From Rana temporaria (lineage: Eukaryota; Chordata; Amphibia; Anura; Ranidae), in assembly GCF_905171775.1 (NCBI RefSeq), contig NC_053501.1, positions 18,072,254-18,136,253 of the forward strand: a stretch of DNA of 64,000 nt, read 5' to 3'. Under the pieces are notes generated by a model, which was not told where the DNA came from, made no database searches, and saw nothing but the letters and a program-made list of their open reading frames with translations. The translations under genes and the position numbers were made by a program. Each line of letters opens with the position of its first letter. The first letter of the stretch is position 1. Positions 32,800 to 44,623 of the stretch are shown in pieces.

Positions 32800-33449
32800 G
32801 TAAAGGAGGCTGAATACAAATCGTAACGCTGACTGCAGCCTAAAATCTGCGTGGCATAAGGCCCTTTTGCCACGCATATCTTAGGCTGCATTCTTGCGAT
32901 GGCCCTTAGGGGGCGCTCCCATTGTGCTCAGTGCAAATTGCATACTAACACTGATTCACAATGTTGAGCGAGCCCTGCGTACGCAATTTACGTTGTTTCC
33001 GTACGCCGTGTTTAGCGTAAGGCTGCCCCTTCTAATAGCAGGGGCAGCCAATGCTAAAGTATACCCGACGTTCCCGCGTCGCGACGTTCGATTTTTACGT
33101 AATTTGCGTAAGTGATTCGTGAATGGCGCTGGACGCCATTCACGTTCACTTTGAAGCAAATGACGTCCTTGCGACGTCATTTGCCGCAATGCACGTCGGG
33201 AAAGTTTCCCGACGGAGCATGCGCTCTACGCTCGGCGCGGGAGCGCGCCTAATTTAAATGATTCCCGCCCCCTACGGGATCATTTACATTAGGCGCCCTT
33301 ACGCAGGGCAAGTTTACACAGCGCACACGCAATTTACGGAGCTACTGCTCCGTGAATCGCGGGTAGCGCAGTAAATTTGCGGGGGCGCAGGGCAAAAACG
33401 CTGCCCTGCGCCTCCGCAAATAAGGGGCAATTCTACCTGAATCCGGGCC
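32800..33449. mobile_element. CpG-rich MITE, copy G, diverged
   Basis: The right end CTGAATCCGGGCC and internal AATGCTAAAGTATACCCGACG (core, inverted and diverged) and TTTACGTAATTTGCGTAAG mark the family. The left terminus is not clear. Alternating ATTTGCGGGGGCGCAGGGC hairpins lie near the right end. Confidence 0.7.
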
Positions 33450-33530
33450 ATTCTTTATCAGTGGAAAGTTAAGTCTAAACATTGTATCACTTCAAAGGAA
33501 TAAACTTCTGTATGTAAATTAGGGAACGTT

Positions 33531-34540
33531 TAACCACTTAAACACCAAACCTTTTTCTGACAGCTCTTTTCAAGTTAAAATCATTATTTATTTTTTTTGC
33601 AAGAAAATTACTTAGAACCCCCAAACATCATGGGCCAGATTCACATAGCTTTGCGGCGGCGTAACGCATCTCATTTACGTTACACCACCGCAAGTTTTAC
33701 GGGCAAGAGCTTGATTCACAAAGCACTTGCCTGTAAACTTGCGGCGGCGTATCGTAAACTCGTCCGGAGCAAGCCCGCCTAATTCAAATGGGGCGTGTGT
33801 CATTTAAATTAGGCGCGTTCCCGCGCCGAACCGACTGCGCATGCTCCGTTTTGAAAGTTCCCGCCGTGCTTTGCGCGAAATTACGGTGCCCCGACGTGTT
33901 TTTTTGAACGGCGACGTGCGTTACGTCCTTTCGTATTCCCGGACGACTTACGCAAAAAAAAAAAATTTGAAATCCGACGCGGGAACGACGGCCATACTTT
34001 AACATGGCTGGTCTAATTTTACACCACCTAAATAGCACTCGGAACTTTACGACGGGAAAAGCCGACTAGCGACGACGTAAGAGAATGCGACGAACGCGCG
34101 TACCTTCGTGGATCGCCGTAAACAGCTAATTAGCATACCCAAAGCGGAAAACGACGAGAACTCCACCCAGCGGGCGCCAAAGAATTACACCTACGATCCG
34201 AAGGCGTACGAAGCCGTACGCCTGTCGGAATCAAAGCCAGAAGCCGTCGTATCTTGGTTTGAGAATTTCAAATTAAGATACAACGCGGCAAATTTAAAAG
34301 TACGCCGGAGTATCAGCAGATTCTCCGGCGTACTTTTTCTGTGAATCTGGCCCCATATATTTTTTTAGTAGGGACCCTAGAGAATAAAATGGCGGTTGTT
34401 GCAATATTTTATGTTGCACTGTATTTGCGCAGCAGTCTTTTTAAATGCAATTTTTTTTTAAAAAATTACTTTAATGAATTAAAAAAAAAATAGCCAGTAA
34501 AGTTATCCCATTTTTTTTGTATAAATGTAAAAGATTTTAC
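33531..34540 (-). mobile_element. TAACCACTT-group element, copy 3, split by a MITE
   Basis: TAACCACTTAAACACC begins it. AGAAAATTACTTAGAACCCC before the MITE and AGGGACCCTAGAGAATAAAA after it are the inverse of the right part of 8318-13377. The left part of the parent is missing. Confidence 0.72.
33632..34353. mobile_element. CpG-rich MITE, copy H, CAT target
   Basis: GGGCCAGATTCACATAG and GTGAATCTGGCCC are the ends; CAT is duplicated at 33629-33631 and 34354-34356. The core ACGACGGCCATACTTTAACA lies near 33984-34003. It is the same subfamily as 41046-42286 and 54985-55691. Confidence 0.9.
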
Positions 34541-34713
34541 GCCGTGAGAATCGTGATCTTCATTCTAAGCAAAAAAATCGTGATTCTCATTTTGGCCAGA
34601 ATCGTGCAGCTCTACCTCACATTACTGTGTGGAGTTACAGACAGAAGAACAGGAAGTGAGGATTTCTCAGAAGAAATAAGGACATTTAAAAGCAAAATGG
34701 AAGGATGAGGTAA

Positions 34714-34780
34714 GTGAAAGAGGACTGCACTAAGGTAAAGGAAGCTATTTAGGAAAAAAATTGTACCTTTACAACCCCTT
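34714..34780 (+). mobile_element. T2-type MITE fragment, right end
   Basis: GGTAAAGGAAGCTATTTAGG and CCTTTACAACCCCTTTAA match the terminal parts of the element at 38342-39495. Only the end is present. Confidence 0.5.
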
Positions 34781-35782
34781 TAACCACTTAAGCCCCGGAC
34801 CATATTGCTGCCTAAAGACCCAAGGGGTTTTTACAGTTCGGGACTGAGTCGCTTTAACAGACAATTGCGCGGTCGTGCGACGTGGCTCCCAAACAAATTT
34901 GGCGTCCTTTTTTCCCCACAAATAGAGCTTTCTTTTGGTGGTATTTGATCACCTCTGCGGTTTTTATTTTTTGCGCTATAAACAAAAATAGAGCGACAAT
35001 TTTGAAAAAAATTCTATATTTTTTACTTTTTGCTGTAATAAATATCCCCCAAAAACATATATAACATTTTTTTTCCTCAGTTTAGGCCGATACGTATTCT
35101 TCTACCTATTTTTGGTAAAAAAAATCGCAATAATCGTTTATCGGTTGGTTTGCGCAAAATTTATAGCGTTTACAAAATAGGGGATAGTTTTTTTGCATTT
35201 TTTTTTTTTTTCACTACTAATGGCGGCGATCAGCGATTTTTTTTCGTGACTGCGACATTATGGCGGACACTTCGGACAATTTTGACACATTTTTGGGACC
35301 ATTGTCATTTTCACAGCAAAAAATGCATTTAAATTGCATTGTTTATTGTGAAAATGACAGTTGCAGTTTGGAAGTTAAACACAGGGGGCGCTGTAGGATT
35401 TAGGGATCACTGTGTGTGTGTTTACTAGTGTAGGGGGGTGTGGCTGTAGGAATGACATCATCGATCGGATCCCCCCTATAAAGGGGATCACCCGATCGAT
35501 GCGCCGCCACAGTGAAGCACGGGGAAGCCGTGTTTACACACGGCTCTCCCGTTCTTCAGCTCCGGGGACCGATCGCGACGGAGCGGCTAAAAACAAATAG
35601 CCGCGCCGTCGTCCCGGATCGCTCCCCGAGCGGACCCGACCTCCGCATGTACCGGGGGGGGGGGGGGGGGTCCCGATCGGACCCCCCACCCACGTCTAGC
35701 AGAGGACGTACAGGTACGTGATTGTGCCTGTCCGTGCCATTCTGCTGACGTATATGTACATGAGGAGGTCGGGAAGTGGTTA
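34781..35782 (+). mobile_element. TAACCACTT-ended element, about 1 kb, complete
   Basis: TAACCACTTAAGCCCCGGAC and GGGAAGTGGTTA are the ends. It contains GGTGGTATTTGATCACCTCT, TTTGCGCTATAAACAAAAAT, and CATTGTCATTTTCACAGC, found again at 44624-45565 and inverted at 59545-60381 and 63490-64000. A run of 17 G occurs at 35654-35670. There is no transposase. Confidence 0.85.
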
Positions 35783-35875
35783 AATATCTACATCTTAACT
35801 GTATACCTGAAGTTCTACTTAATGTAGAACTTCATTAAGTACCACACTCATCCTCCTCCTGCCTCCCTCCTCTTA

Positions 35876-36233
35876 TGCCCTGTACACACAAGCAGAATTT
35901 CCGTCGGAAAAAAGTTGGATGTTCTTTCAGACGGAATTCCGCTCAAGCTTGGCTTGCATACACACGGTCACACAAAAGTTCTCTGAACTTTCGAAACTTA
36001 AGAACACGGTGATGTACAACACTACGACGAGGCGAGAAAAATAAGTTCAATGCTTCTGAGCATGCGTCAAATTGTTTCCGAGCATGCGTGTTTTTTTTCC
36101 CCATCGGAATTGCATACAGACGAACCTGCTCTTAAACTTTTGCTGGCGGAAGTCTGATGGAGCATACACACGCTCGGAATTTCCAATGAAAAGCTCTTTT
36201 GCTGGCGGAAATTCCGCTCGTGTGTTTGGGGCA
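35876..36233. mobile_element. GTACACAC-type MITE
   Basis: TGCCCTGTACACACAAGCAG and CGCTCGTGTGTTTGGGGCA are inverted ends. TTA precedes it (35873-35875); the right flank is TGA. GAGCATGCGTGTTTTTTTTC and GCTGGCGGAA blocks are shared with 51870-52281. Confidence 0.8.
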
Positions 36234-36344
36234 TGAAAAATGTAAGTAGTATCCTTTTGTGACAGCTCCAATCTCCAACTTCCACAATTCTTGCATAGGT
36301 GAGAATTATTTCAGCTAGGCCCTATCTGCCCTATTGTCCGCAAC

Positions 36345-36861
36345 CAGGGCCGTTTGAAGGAATTTGGGGGCCCCAAGCAAAATGGACATAGAGGCCCCCC
36401 AACTCCCCCCGCCCGTATGCAAAACCCCCCCCATGTTCTTTTTACTCCCTCCCAGGCCCCCTCCCTACCTATGTTCTTTTTACATCCCCTCCTGGCCCCC
36501 CTCCCTACTGGGTCTGTACCACATGGCAGGAGATTCAGTTTCCTGTTCCCAGCCGGACTGAAAGGAAGTGAGTACTCAGTGTGCACTTCCTGTCAGTCCG
36601 GCCGGGAACAGGAAACTGAATCTCCTGTACCGCGTGGTACCCGGCCGGAGTCCGAACTGATAGGAGGAAGGAAGAGGAGCTCGGCCACGCTACAGAGAAG
36701 GGGAAGTGACGACTCAAGGCAGCAGTGCTGCAGGCTCCCTATAGAGCGCTCAGGCGGCTGCAGCATATAGGAAGCGCGGCAAGGGCCCTGCTTGGGGCCC
36801 CAGGCCAATTCGGGGGCCCCAAGCAATTGCTTGGTTTGCCTGCCTTGTAGCGACGGGCCTG
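36345..36861. mobile_element. hAT non-autonomous element, perfect 8-bp target duplication
   Basis: CAGGGCCGTTTGAAGG and GACGGGCCTG are the ends and TCCGCAAC is duplicated at 36337-36344 and 36862-36869. Inside, TTCAGTTTCCTGTTCCCAGC and its inverse form a long hairpin. No coding sequence. Confidence 0.92.
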
Positions 36862-37057
36862 TCCGCAACATCCTGGGACACCAAATATGTCCCAGGAGAC
36901 TACTGGACCAATCCCACAACACTGCGGATTTGCAGTGGGGAGCCAGCTTCTAGAAGTCACAGCCGGCTCCCATATCCAAGATGGCAGCATTGGAGAGAGT
37001 GGGGCATGAAAGTAGGGTGGGGACAGGCCTGAGATCTTGATATCAGAAGCTAGTTAA

Positions 37058-37589
37058 AGCGGAGTTCCAGCCACAATTTCACTTTTTAAATATAAATACC
37101 CCTGTAATACACAAGCTTAATGTATTCTAGTAACGTTAGTCTGTAAACTAAGGTCCGTTTTGTTAGGTTGTTACAGCATTTAGACACTTTATAAAATAGA
37201 AATTGACTGGGGCCATCTTAAGTGTGGGCATCATGAAGCCAGACTGTATGACTTCCTGGATTTCAGCCTTGCAAATCTCGCACATGCTCAGTGCTGCACA
37301 AGCAGTGTCAGATCAGGTTTCAGCACCTGTGCTGTCCAAGTCACATGATTCTTTGAGACTGGGGAATGGACAGACTCCTGGAAAGTTACACCCACTACAT
37401 TCCCAGGAGTCTGTGCGGTGTAGGTTAGGAAGCATTAAGCACCTAGGTGCAGGAAGTGGGAAGATTAACTATTCTGCCTAGCAACAACACTTTGAAGGCA
37501 TCTAAAAAAAAAAATTTTTTTCGTAAAGGACTAATGACATTTTTTTAAAACTACTGATGTAATGTTATATTTATGGGTGGAACTCCACT
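37058..37589. mobile_element. T2-type MITE with TTAA target
   Basis: AGCGGAGTTCCAGCC and GGTGGAACTCCACT are inverted ends with TTAA at 37054-37057 and 37590-37593. The middle has no recognised function. AGACTCCTGG inverted repeats occur near 37370-37415. Confidence 0.8.
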
Positions 37590-37593
37590 TTAA

Positions 37594-38337
37594 GAGCAAA
37601 TGAACCTATACATATGTTTCTGCATCGTAGAAGGAAGGCGAGGTGCATTCACACCGACAAAGGGAGATCATTAAAACATGCAGTACAAACTCCATGCAGG
37701 CCCAGAGTGATAACCAATTAGCCAATGTGCTAAGTTTATACTGCACACCAAGGGAACATCATGTATTACGAGTACATCCAGTTTTACATGCAAATGCAAC
37801 ATTCTGTTTTGCTTATTTGTCTAAAATGTAATTGAAATATTGATTTGATGAATCCCGAGAAAGACTGTAAAAATCATTCGTTCCTTCAGTGTTCTGCTCT
37901 GTAAATCTACGGCTCTGCAGCAATGCGTCATTAGTATTTATGGGTTGTAAAGTTAATAAGAGAGGTTTTCTGAGCGAACAAAGTCTATTAGGCAAAAACG
38001 AGCCACTGGAGGAGGAAAAGCAATAAGCAAAACATGAAGAAATGTGTGAAATTATTGATGGAAAGTATGCACAAAAGAAAAGGCCGCATTCTTCACTGTA
38101 ACAACCAATCAGATTCTTTCATTTTCCAACTGTAGGCGTAACAAAAGCGTTAAGTGTAACTTCTTGTTTTGGGCCACAGCACAATTTTTTGGTACAGATC
38201 CTTCACCCGCCATTGTCCCGGCAGGTTGCACAAATAACACAATGGGGTATCTAATAGTAGTTTGTGGGTGGGTGCAGAGTTGTATAGCGGTAAAAAAAAC
38301 ACACACACACTACAGGTGCAAATAATGGAACTTGTAT
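37594..38337. other. No gene seen; unique sequence
   Basis: No terminal repeats. A short CA-rich tract lies near 38300-38310. Confidence 0.55.
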
Positions 38338-38341
38338 TTAA

Positions 38342-39495
38342 AGGGTTTGTAAAGGAAATTTTTTTTTTATCTTAATAGCTTCCTTTACCTTAATGCAGTG
38401 CTGTTTTCATGTCCTCATTGTTTTTGCTCTCAAGTTGCTGTAATTCTTCTCTGATCTCCACACTTCCTGGTTGTCTGTTTCCTGATGACCACAGTGCTGG
38501 GAGCTTTCTCTCTGTGGTCACTAATCAAGGAGGTGTGATTACTGTGGGGCAGATTCATCAAAGAGATACGACGGCAGATCTCCTGATCCGCCGTCGTACC
38601 TCTGAGTCCAGCCGGTCGGATCTATGAGGCTGATTCATAGAATCAGATTCCTCATAGATCTCCCTTAGATCCGACTGGTGTAAGTGACTTACACCAGTCG
38701 AATCTTAGGCTGCAATCTACCGCCGGCCACTAGGTGTCGTCGCTTTTTTTTACGCGTCGGATATGCAAGTCCGTACGCCCGCCGTCGCTTTTTTTTAACG
38801 TCGTTTGCGTTCGCCTTTTTCCGGCGGATAGCTACCCCTGCTATATGAGGGGTAGCTAATGTTAAGTATGGCCGTCGTTCCCGCGCAGAGATTCAAATTT
38901 TTACGTTGTTTGCGTAAGTCGATTGGGAATACGGATGGCCGCAATTGACGTAGCCGCCGCAAACAATGACGTCCTAGCGACGTCATTTGGAGCATGCGCA
39001 CTGGGAAATTTCGCCGGCGGCGCATGCGCAGTTAAATCGGCGTGGGAACGCGCCTGATTTAAATTGTACACTCCCCCTAGCCGCAGAATTTGCATTCTGC
39101 CGGGGGAGTTACGATCCGACGATGCAATTTTCGAGGTAAGTGCTTGATGAATACTGCACTAGCCTCGCTAAATTGCACCGGCGGATCGTAAAACACGTAG
39201 ATCGAGCGGATCTAAAGATCCGCAGATCTACATGAATCTGCCCCTGTGTATTTAAAACCCTACAGCACCAAGTAGTTTCGTTTTCCAAACCATCACTGCC
39301 CTGTATTGGCTCTGTGGCTCTGTACATCACAGAAGCAGGAAACATGCAAAATCAAAACTAGAAACTGCAGGCACATTATATGATTTGTTTTTTTATCTAT
39401 TTTTAATCATTTTTAAAAGGAATCAGTTAACTATTATGTCTCTATACCCTGTAAACAGTCATTTCAGCAAAAAAACGTTTTCCTTTACAACTCCT
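38342..39495. mobile_element. T2-type MITE split by a CpG-rich MITE
   Basis: AGGGTTTGTAAAGGAAA and TTTCCTTTACAACTCCT are inverted ends with TTAA at 38338-38341 and 39496-39499. Copy I is inserted at 38546-39244. Without it the element would be about 450 bp. Confidence 0.85.
38546..39244. mobile_element. CpG-rich MITE, copy I, TGT target
   Basis: GGGGCAGATTCATCAAAG and CATGAATCTGCCCC are the ends, TGT is duplicated at 38543-38545 and 39245-39247. The core ATGTTAAGTATGGCCGTCGT lies near 38859-38878. Confidence 0.92.
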
Positions 39496-39509
39496 TTAAG
39501 TAAAGGCAG

Positions 39510-40375
39510 AACAGTTCGCAACAAACCCGGTGGAAGGAGGCCGAACCTAGCTGCAAAGGGTGGGCCAACTCAGCATTTAACCCTTCAGACTAAGGGCCAG
39601 ATTCTTGTAGAATCTGCGGCGGCGTCGCGTAAGCCATTTACACTACGCCGCCGCAACTTACTGGAGCAAGTGCCGTATTCTCCAAGCACTTGCTCCGTAA
39701 TTTGCGTCAGCGTAGTGTAATTGGCCCGGCATAAGGCCGCGTAATTCAAAGGGGGGCGGCTTGTATTTAAATTAAGCGCGCCCCCGCACCGATCGAACTG
39801 CGCATGCGCCGGGCTTAAAATAGCCCAGTGCGCATGCTCCAGTTCTCGACGCAAAACGTCACTGACGCCGACGTGGGCGTCATTGACGTAAAGCCGCATT
39901 CGCGGACGACTTAGGAAAACGACGTAACCGACGGAACAAGCCGACGCTGACCCGACGCCATACTTAACATGGCATACGACGGACCTACGTAAACTTGCCC
40001 CTCATATTAGCAGGGGCAAGTTCACGCTTACGTAAACGTCGTAAATTCTCTGCATCGTTCGCGCGTTCGGGAATCGTCGTAAATTGCTAATTTACATAAG
40101 CGACGGGGAAAACGACGTCGGCGACACCTAGCGGCGGGAAAAAAAAATGCATTTAAGATCTGACAGCGTAAGAGCCTTACGCTTGTCAGATCTAAGGGAT
40201 ATCTATGCGTAACTGAATCAGAATCAGTCGCATAGATAGGCCGGGCCAGATTAGGATTTACGACGGCGCAAATGGCTTTGCGCCGTCGTAACGCCTTTGA
40301 GAATCTGGCCCTAAGACTGGGAAGCCATTGATGTTCATGTGTGTGTAAAGGCAGGTGTCCCAATACTTTTGGTAA
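39510..40375 (-). mobile_element. Tc1/mariner relic, second terminal segment, split by a MITE
   Basis: GGGTGGGCCAACTCAGC...CAGACTAA on the left and TAAGACTGGGAAGCC, GTGTGTAAAGGCAGGTGTCC, CAATACTTTTGG on the right join into the inverse of 4346-4530. Only the non-coding end is present. Confidence 0.75.
39594..40311. mobile_element. CpG-rich MITE, copy J, TAA target proven by empty site
   Basis: GGGCCAGATTCTTGTAG and GAGAATCTGGCCC bound it; TAA lies at 39591-39593 and 40312-40314. The unfilled Tc1 paralogue at 4408-4422 has a single copy of the site, so the boundaries and 3-bp duplication are certain. The core CGACGCCATACTTAACATGG lies near 39952-39971. Confidence 0.95.
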
Positions 40376-40989
40376 AATAGTGTAAGTTCCTTTTAATGCA
40401 TAGTAACGGGTCAGATTTGTTGTTACTGTATTTGAGGTTGCTATGCTGTACCATCCTCCGCACGCTTTCTGTCCTCGTTACTTTACTTTATTGACTTTTC
40501 CTGTATATATTACAGTCCTCTTCCTTTCTGTTCGGGGAAAGTTGCCTACTTCAACATTCCATCCAGATATAGGTCCTCAAGGTCATTGTTATCCCTCAAA
40601 CTCTGTCTTTTATGTTCTTTTTTTTTTTTGTATCCTTTAAAGCTGAGCAAAAGAAGCAAAGATCAGGCTCGCCATAAAACTCTGCCGAGGCACCATTTTC
40701 CCTGCTTTATTAACACGAGCAAAAATAAAACAAAATTTTCATCCATCACTAACTTTGTACTGCATAAAAACACTTTTTTTTTCCCCGAGCCTGCATGGCG
40801 CTCTGGCCCGGGTTGATTAATGACCTTATTATAACTTCTGGCACACATAAAAAGTGTCTGCGTGCCCCAGCCAAGTTAATACAAGGCTGCTTGTTTTACT
40901 GGCCAGTAGATTAACTTTTGCTGTTCATAATTGCAAAAATTGCACTCTGTCTGCACCAAAAAAATAAAATAAAAAATAAAACAAATAAA
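40376..40989. other. No gene seen; unique sequence
   Basis: T tracts at about 40619-40630 and A-rich tract near 40960-40992. No domain was recognised. Confidence 0.5.
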
Positions 40990-41045
40990 AAATGGATCTG
41001 GATCCGGGCCAATTCTGACATTTCTCTCCTACACGTAAAAATCAT

Positions 41046-42286
41046 GGGCCAGATTCACGTAGAATTCCGGCGGCGTAACGTATTGCATTTACGTTACACC
41101 GCCGCAAGTTTTATGGGCAAGTGCTTGATTCACAAAGCGCTTGCCTGTAAACTTGCGGCGGCGTAGCGTAAATCCGTCCGGCGCAAGCCCACCCAATCCA
41201 AATCGGGCGTGTATCATTTAAATTAGGTGCGTTCCCACGCCGAACCTACTGCGCATGCTCCGTTTTGAAATTTCCCGCCGTGCTTTGCGCAAAATGACGT
41301 TGCACCGACGTCATTTTTTGAACGTCGACGTGAGTTACGTCCTTTCCTATTCACGGACGACTTACGCGAAAAAAAAAAATTTAAATTCGACGCGGGAACG
41401 ACGGCCATACTTTAACATGGCAAGTCTAAAGATAGGTGACGAAATACCAGCTTTAAAGCGGGAGTTCACCCATTTAAAAAAAAAAAAAAAATCTCCCCTT
41501 AGCTTCCTGCTCGTTCGGTCTAGGGGAATCGGCTATTTATATTAAAATATGTGCAGTACTTACCCGTTTTCGAGCTGCATCTTCTTCCGTCGCTTCCGGG
41601 TATGGGTCTTCGGGAGCGGGCGTTCCTTCTTGATTGACATTCTTCCGAGAGGCTTCCGACGGTCGCATCCATCGCGTCACTCGTAGCCGAAAGAAGCCGA
41701 ACGTCGGTGCGGCTCTATACTGCGCCTGCGCACCGACGTTCGGCTTCTTTCGGAAAATCGTGACGCGATGGATGCGACCGTCGGAAGCCTCTCGGAAACC
41801 TGTCAATCAAGAAGGAACGCCCATTCCCGAAGCCCATACCCGGAAGCGACGGAGAGGATGCGTCTCGTAAACGGGTAAGTACTGCACATATTTTAAAATA
41901 AATAGCCGATTCCCCTAGTAATAACGAGCAGGAATCTAAGGGGGAAAAGTGCCCTCTAAGGGTGAACCCCCGCTTTAACTATACGCCGGGAAAAGCCGAC
42001 TAGCGACGACGTAAGAGAATGCGACGGCCGCGCGTACCTTCGTGAATCGGCGTAAACCGCTAATTAGCATACCCGACGAGGAAAACGACGCAAACTCCAC
42101 CCAGCGGGCGCCGAAGTATTACACCTACGATCCGAAGGAGTACGAAGCCGTACACCTGTCGGATCGAAGCCCAAAGCCGTCGTATCTTGGTTTGAGGATT
42201 CAAACTAAAGATACGACGCGGCAAATTTGAAAATACGCCGGAGTATCAGTAGATACTCCGGCGTATTTCTTCTGTGAATCTGGCCC
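41046..42286. mobile_element. CpG-rich MITE, copy K, CAT target, split by a T2-type MITE
   Basis: GGGCCAGATTCACGTAG and GTGAATCTGGCCC are the ends; CAT is at 41043-41045 and 42287-42289. The core ACGACGGCCATACTTTAACA lies near 41399-41418. Removing the nested element gives about 720 bp, similar to copy H throughout. Confidence 0.9.
41457..41974. mobile_element. T2-type palindromic MITE inside copy K
   Basis: AGCGGGAGTTCACCC and GGGTGAACCCCCGCT bound it, with TTAA at 41453-41456 and 41975-41978. The two halves mirror each other around GCACCGACGTTCGGCTTC (near 41715). It is related to 5584-6091. Confidence 0.92.
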
Positions 42287-43194
42287 CATATTTTTTTTTG
42301 CGAGAAAATTACATAGAACCCCCAAACATTATATATGTTTTTTTAGCAGAGACCCTAGAGAATACAATGGCGGTCATTGCAACTTTTTATATCGCACGGT
42401 ATTTGCACAGCAATTTTTCAAACGTGTTTTAAAAAAAAAAAAAAAAAACAGTAAAGTTAGCCCAATTTTTTTGCATAATGTAAAAGATGAAGTTGCGCCA
42501 AGTAAATAAATACCTAACATGTCACACTTCAAAATTGCACACGCTCGTGGAATGGCGTCAAACTTTGCTACTTAAAATCCCCATAGGCGACGCTTTAATT
42601 TTTCTTACTGGTTACATGTTTTAAGTTACAGAGGAGGTCTAGGGCTAGAATTATTGCTCTCGGTCTAACGTTCACGGCGACACCTCACATGTGTGGTTTC
42701 AACACCGTTTTCATATGTGGGCGGGACCTACGTGTGCGTTCGCTTCTGCGTGTGAGCACATGGGGACATGGGCACTTTAAAAAGAAAAAAATATATATTG
42801 TTAATTTTACTTAAAATTGTATAATTTGACACTTTAAAAAATAAATAAAAAAACTTTGATCACTTTTATTTCTATTACAAGGAATGTAAACAACCCTTGT
42901 AATAGGAATGAGCATGACATGCATGATATCTCTTTACATTGAGATATGGGGTCGATAAGACCTCAGATTTCACCTCTAGGCTGGGTAGCTTTAAAAAAAA
43001 AAAAAAAAAAAAAACTTCACAGCATCCCAGGCGTTTTTTTGAATGCAGAGTCCGGGTGTGACGTCATAACATCACACCCGGCCTCCGACGATCATAGAGA
43101 CACCGGCAACCATCTGGTCCACCGTAAATCTCTATGGTGGACATCAGAGGCCGGCGGATCCATTCTCCGACTCGACCTCCTCACTTGGGGGTCG

Positions 43195-43568
43195 AATGAT
43201 GATTTGCCAGGGGTCACCAAATCCTGGCCTGTTTCTGAAGCCCACACCGCTCTCCCAGTCTTTTCTCGGCCACCCAGTTGGGCTGTTCCTAGAGCCCGCA
43301 GCCACCCACTCAGCCTCTTTGCAGCCGCCCATTCAGTTCAGGGCATTGCTGGGGGGCAGTAGACTAGAGATCCGCTGACTGGTAAGGATTGTGAGGTGGG
43401 AGGGGCTGGAGGAGACCCTATCTCCTGATTTTAGCATAGGTGTCACTTCTGTGAGACACCACTGTAGTACGGGTTCCATGCTACGAAAATAATTTTACTG
43501 TTAGGGGTCCTCACAATTTGTGAAATGTTATCAAGGGGTCACGACACTAGAAAGGTTGAGAACCACTG
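43195..43568 (-). mobile_element. hAT element fragment
   Basis: The right end AGGTTGAGAACCACTG (43553-43568) and AAGGGGTCACGACACTAG, TCACAATTTGTGAAATG are read as the inverse of a hAT element starting CAGTGGTTCTCAACCTTTC. The left limit is uncertain. Confidence 0.6.
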
Positions 43569-43585
43569 ATCTAGCTAAATATTTT

Positions 43586-44077
43586 GGGCTAGATTCAGCA
43601 ATGAATTACGCCGGCGTATCTATAGATATGCCGCGTAAATTCAAAGCTGCGCCGGCGTATCTTTTTTCTGTATTCAGAAAGCAAGATACGCCGACATTAG
43701 CCTAAGATCCGACTGGCGTAAGTCTCTTACACCGTCGTATCTTAGGGTGCATATTTACGCTGGGCGCTAGGTGGCGCTTCCGTCTTTTTCGGCGTAGAAT
43801 ATGCAAATGACCTAGATACGTCGATTCACAAATTTACGTACGCCCGGCGCTATTTTTTTACGTCGTTTACGTTAGTCTTTTTCGGCGTAAGGTTACTCCT
43901 ACTATTAGGAGGCGCACGCAATGTTAAGTATGGCCGTCGTTCCCGCGTCGAAATTTGAATTTTTTACGCTGTTTGCGTAAGTCGTTCGCGAATAGGGCTG
44001 GACGTAATTCACGTTCACGTCGAAACCAATGATGTCCTTGCGGCGTACTTTGGAGCAATGCACACTGGGAAATTGAC
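43586..44077. mobile_element. CpG-rich MITE, copy L, right part missing
   Basis: GGGCTAGATTCAGCAATGAA starts it and the interior up to GCAATGCACACTGGGAAATT matches copies A and D, including ATGTTAAGTATGGCCGTCGT near 43920-43940. The right third is absent. Confidence 0.82.
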
Positions 44078-44620
44078 CGATGCTAACGAAATGCTTCTTC
44101 CTCGGTATTGATATCCGTAGTGGATTTCAAAGCTGTTCTTCTATTGATTATCTTGTGTTGTGAACAAAAATCCTTTTTTTTTTTTTTTATAAAAATGAAT
44201 GCTGTTTTTATCTGGAAGAGCAGCTGGAAAATATGCCATCAGTTCATATTTCTCTGACACTGTTCATGGGATTGTGCATATTATGAAGATACTCTCAGTA
44301 GGGAGCTCTGAAGGTGAACATCATCGCCAGCAATGTGAGTTTTGTATTTCACAGTTCACTGTTATGCTGTTTACCTGCTCTCCACATCTGTCTGTCATCG
44401 GCTCATATTCAGTCATTCTCTTAGGCACTGATACATTTGAGCACAGTGGTGGTCAACTTAGTAATTATTGAGGGTCTCAAGTGCAGTCCCTGAGAGTCCC
44501 GCACAATTGATTTGTTTTATACAAATCATTTTTGTTAATATAATTATAAAGATGATATTAATAGGGTATTAAAGGTTTAATACCTTTATTTAGGATTTTA
44601 CGACAGTTGCAAGACAGCCT
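44078..44620. other. No gene seen; unique sequence
   Basis: T tract near 44173-44189. No repeat ends or protein domain were recognised. Confidence 0.5.
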
Positions 44621-44623
44621 ATT

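Larger units (their letters stand above)
40990..43190 (-). mobile_element. TAACCACTT-group element, copy 4, with nested insertions
   Basis: The first 55 bp (TCTCTCCTACACGTAAAAAT) and 42287-43190 are the inverse of the right part of 8318-13377, including ACCCTAGAGAATACAATGGC, ACATATGTGGGCGGGACC-like and ATTACAAGGAATGTAAAC. Copy K, itself containing a T2-type MITE, separates them. TAACCACTT ends are not preserved. Confidence 0.75.

Noticed and set aside
36354..36770. Plus-strand frame of 138 codons with proline-rich start
   Set aside because: It lies within a hAT non-autonomous element that has clear ends and target duplication.
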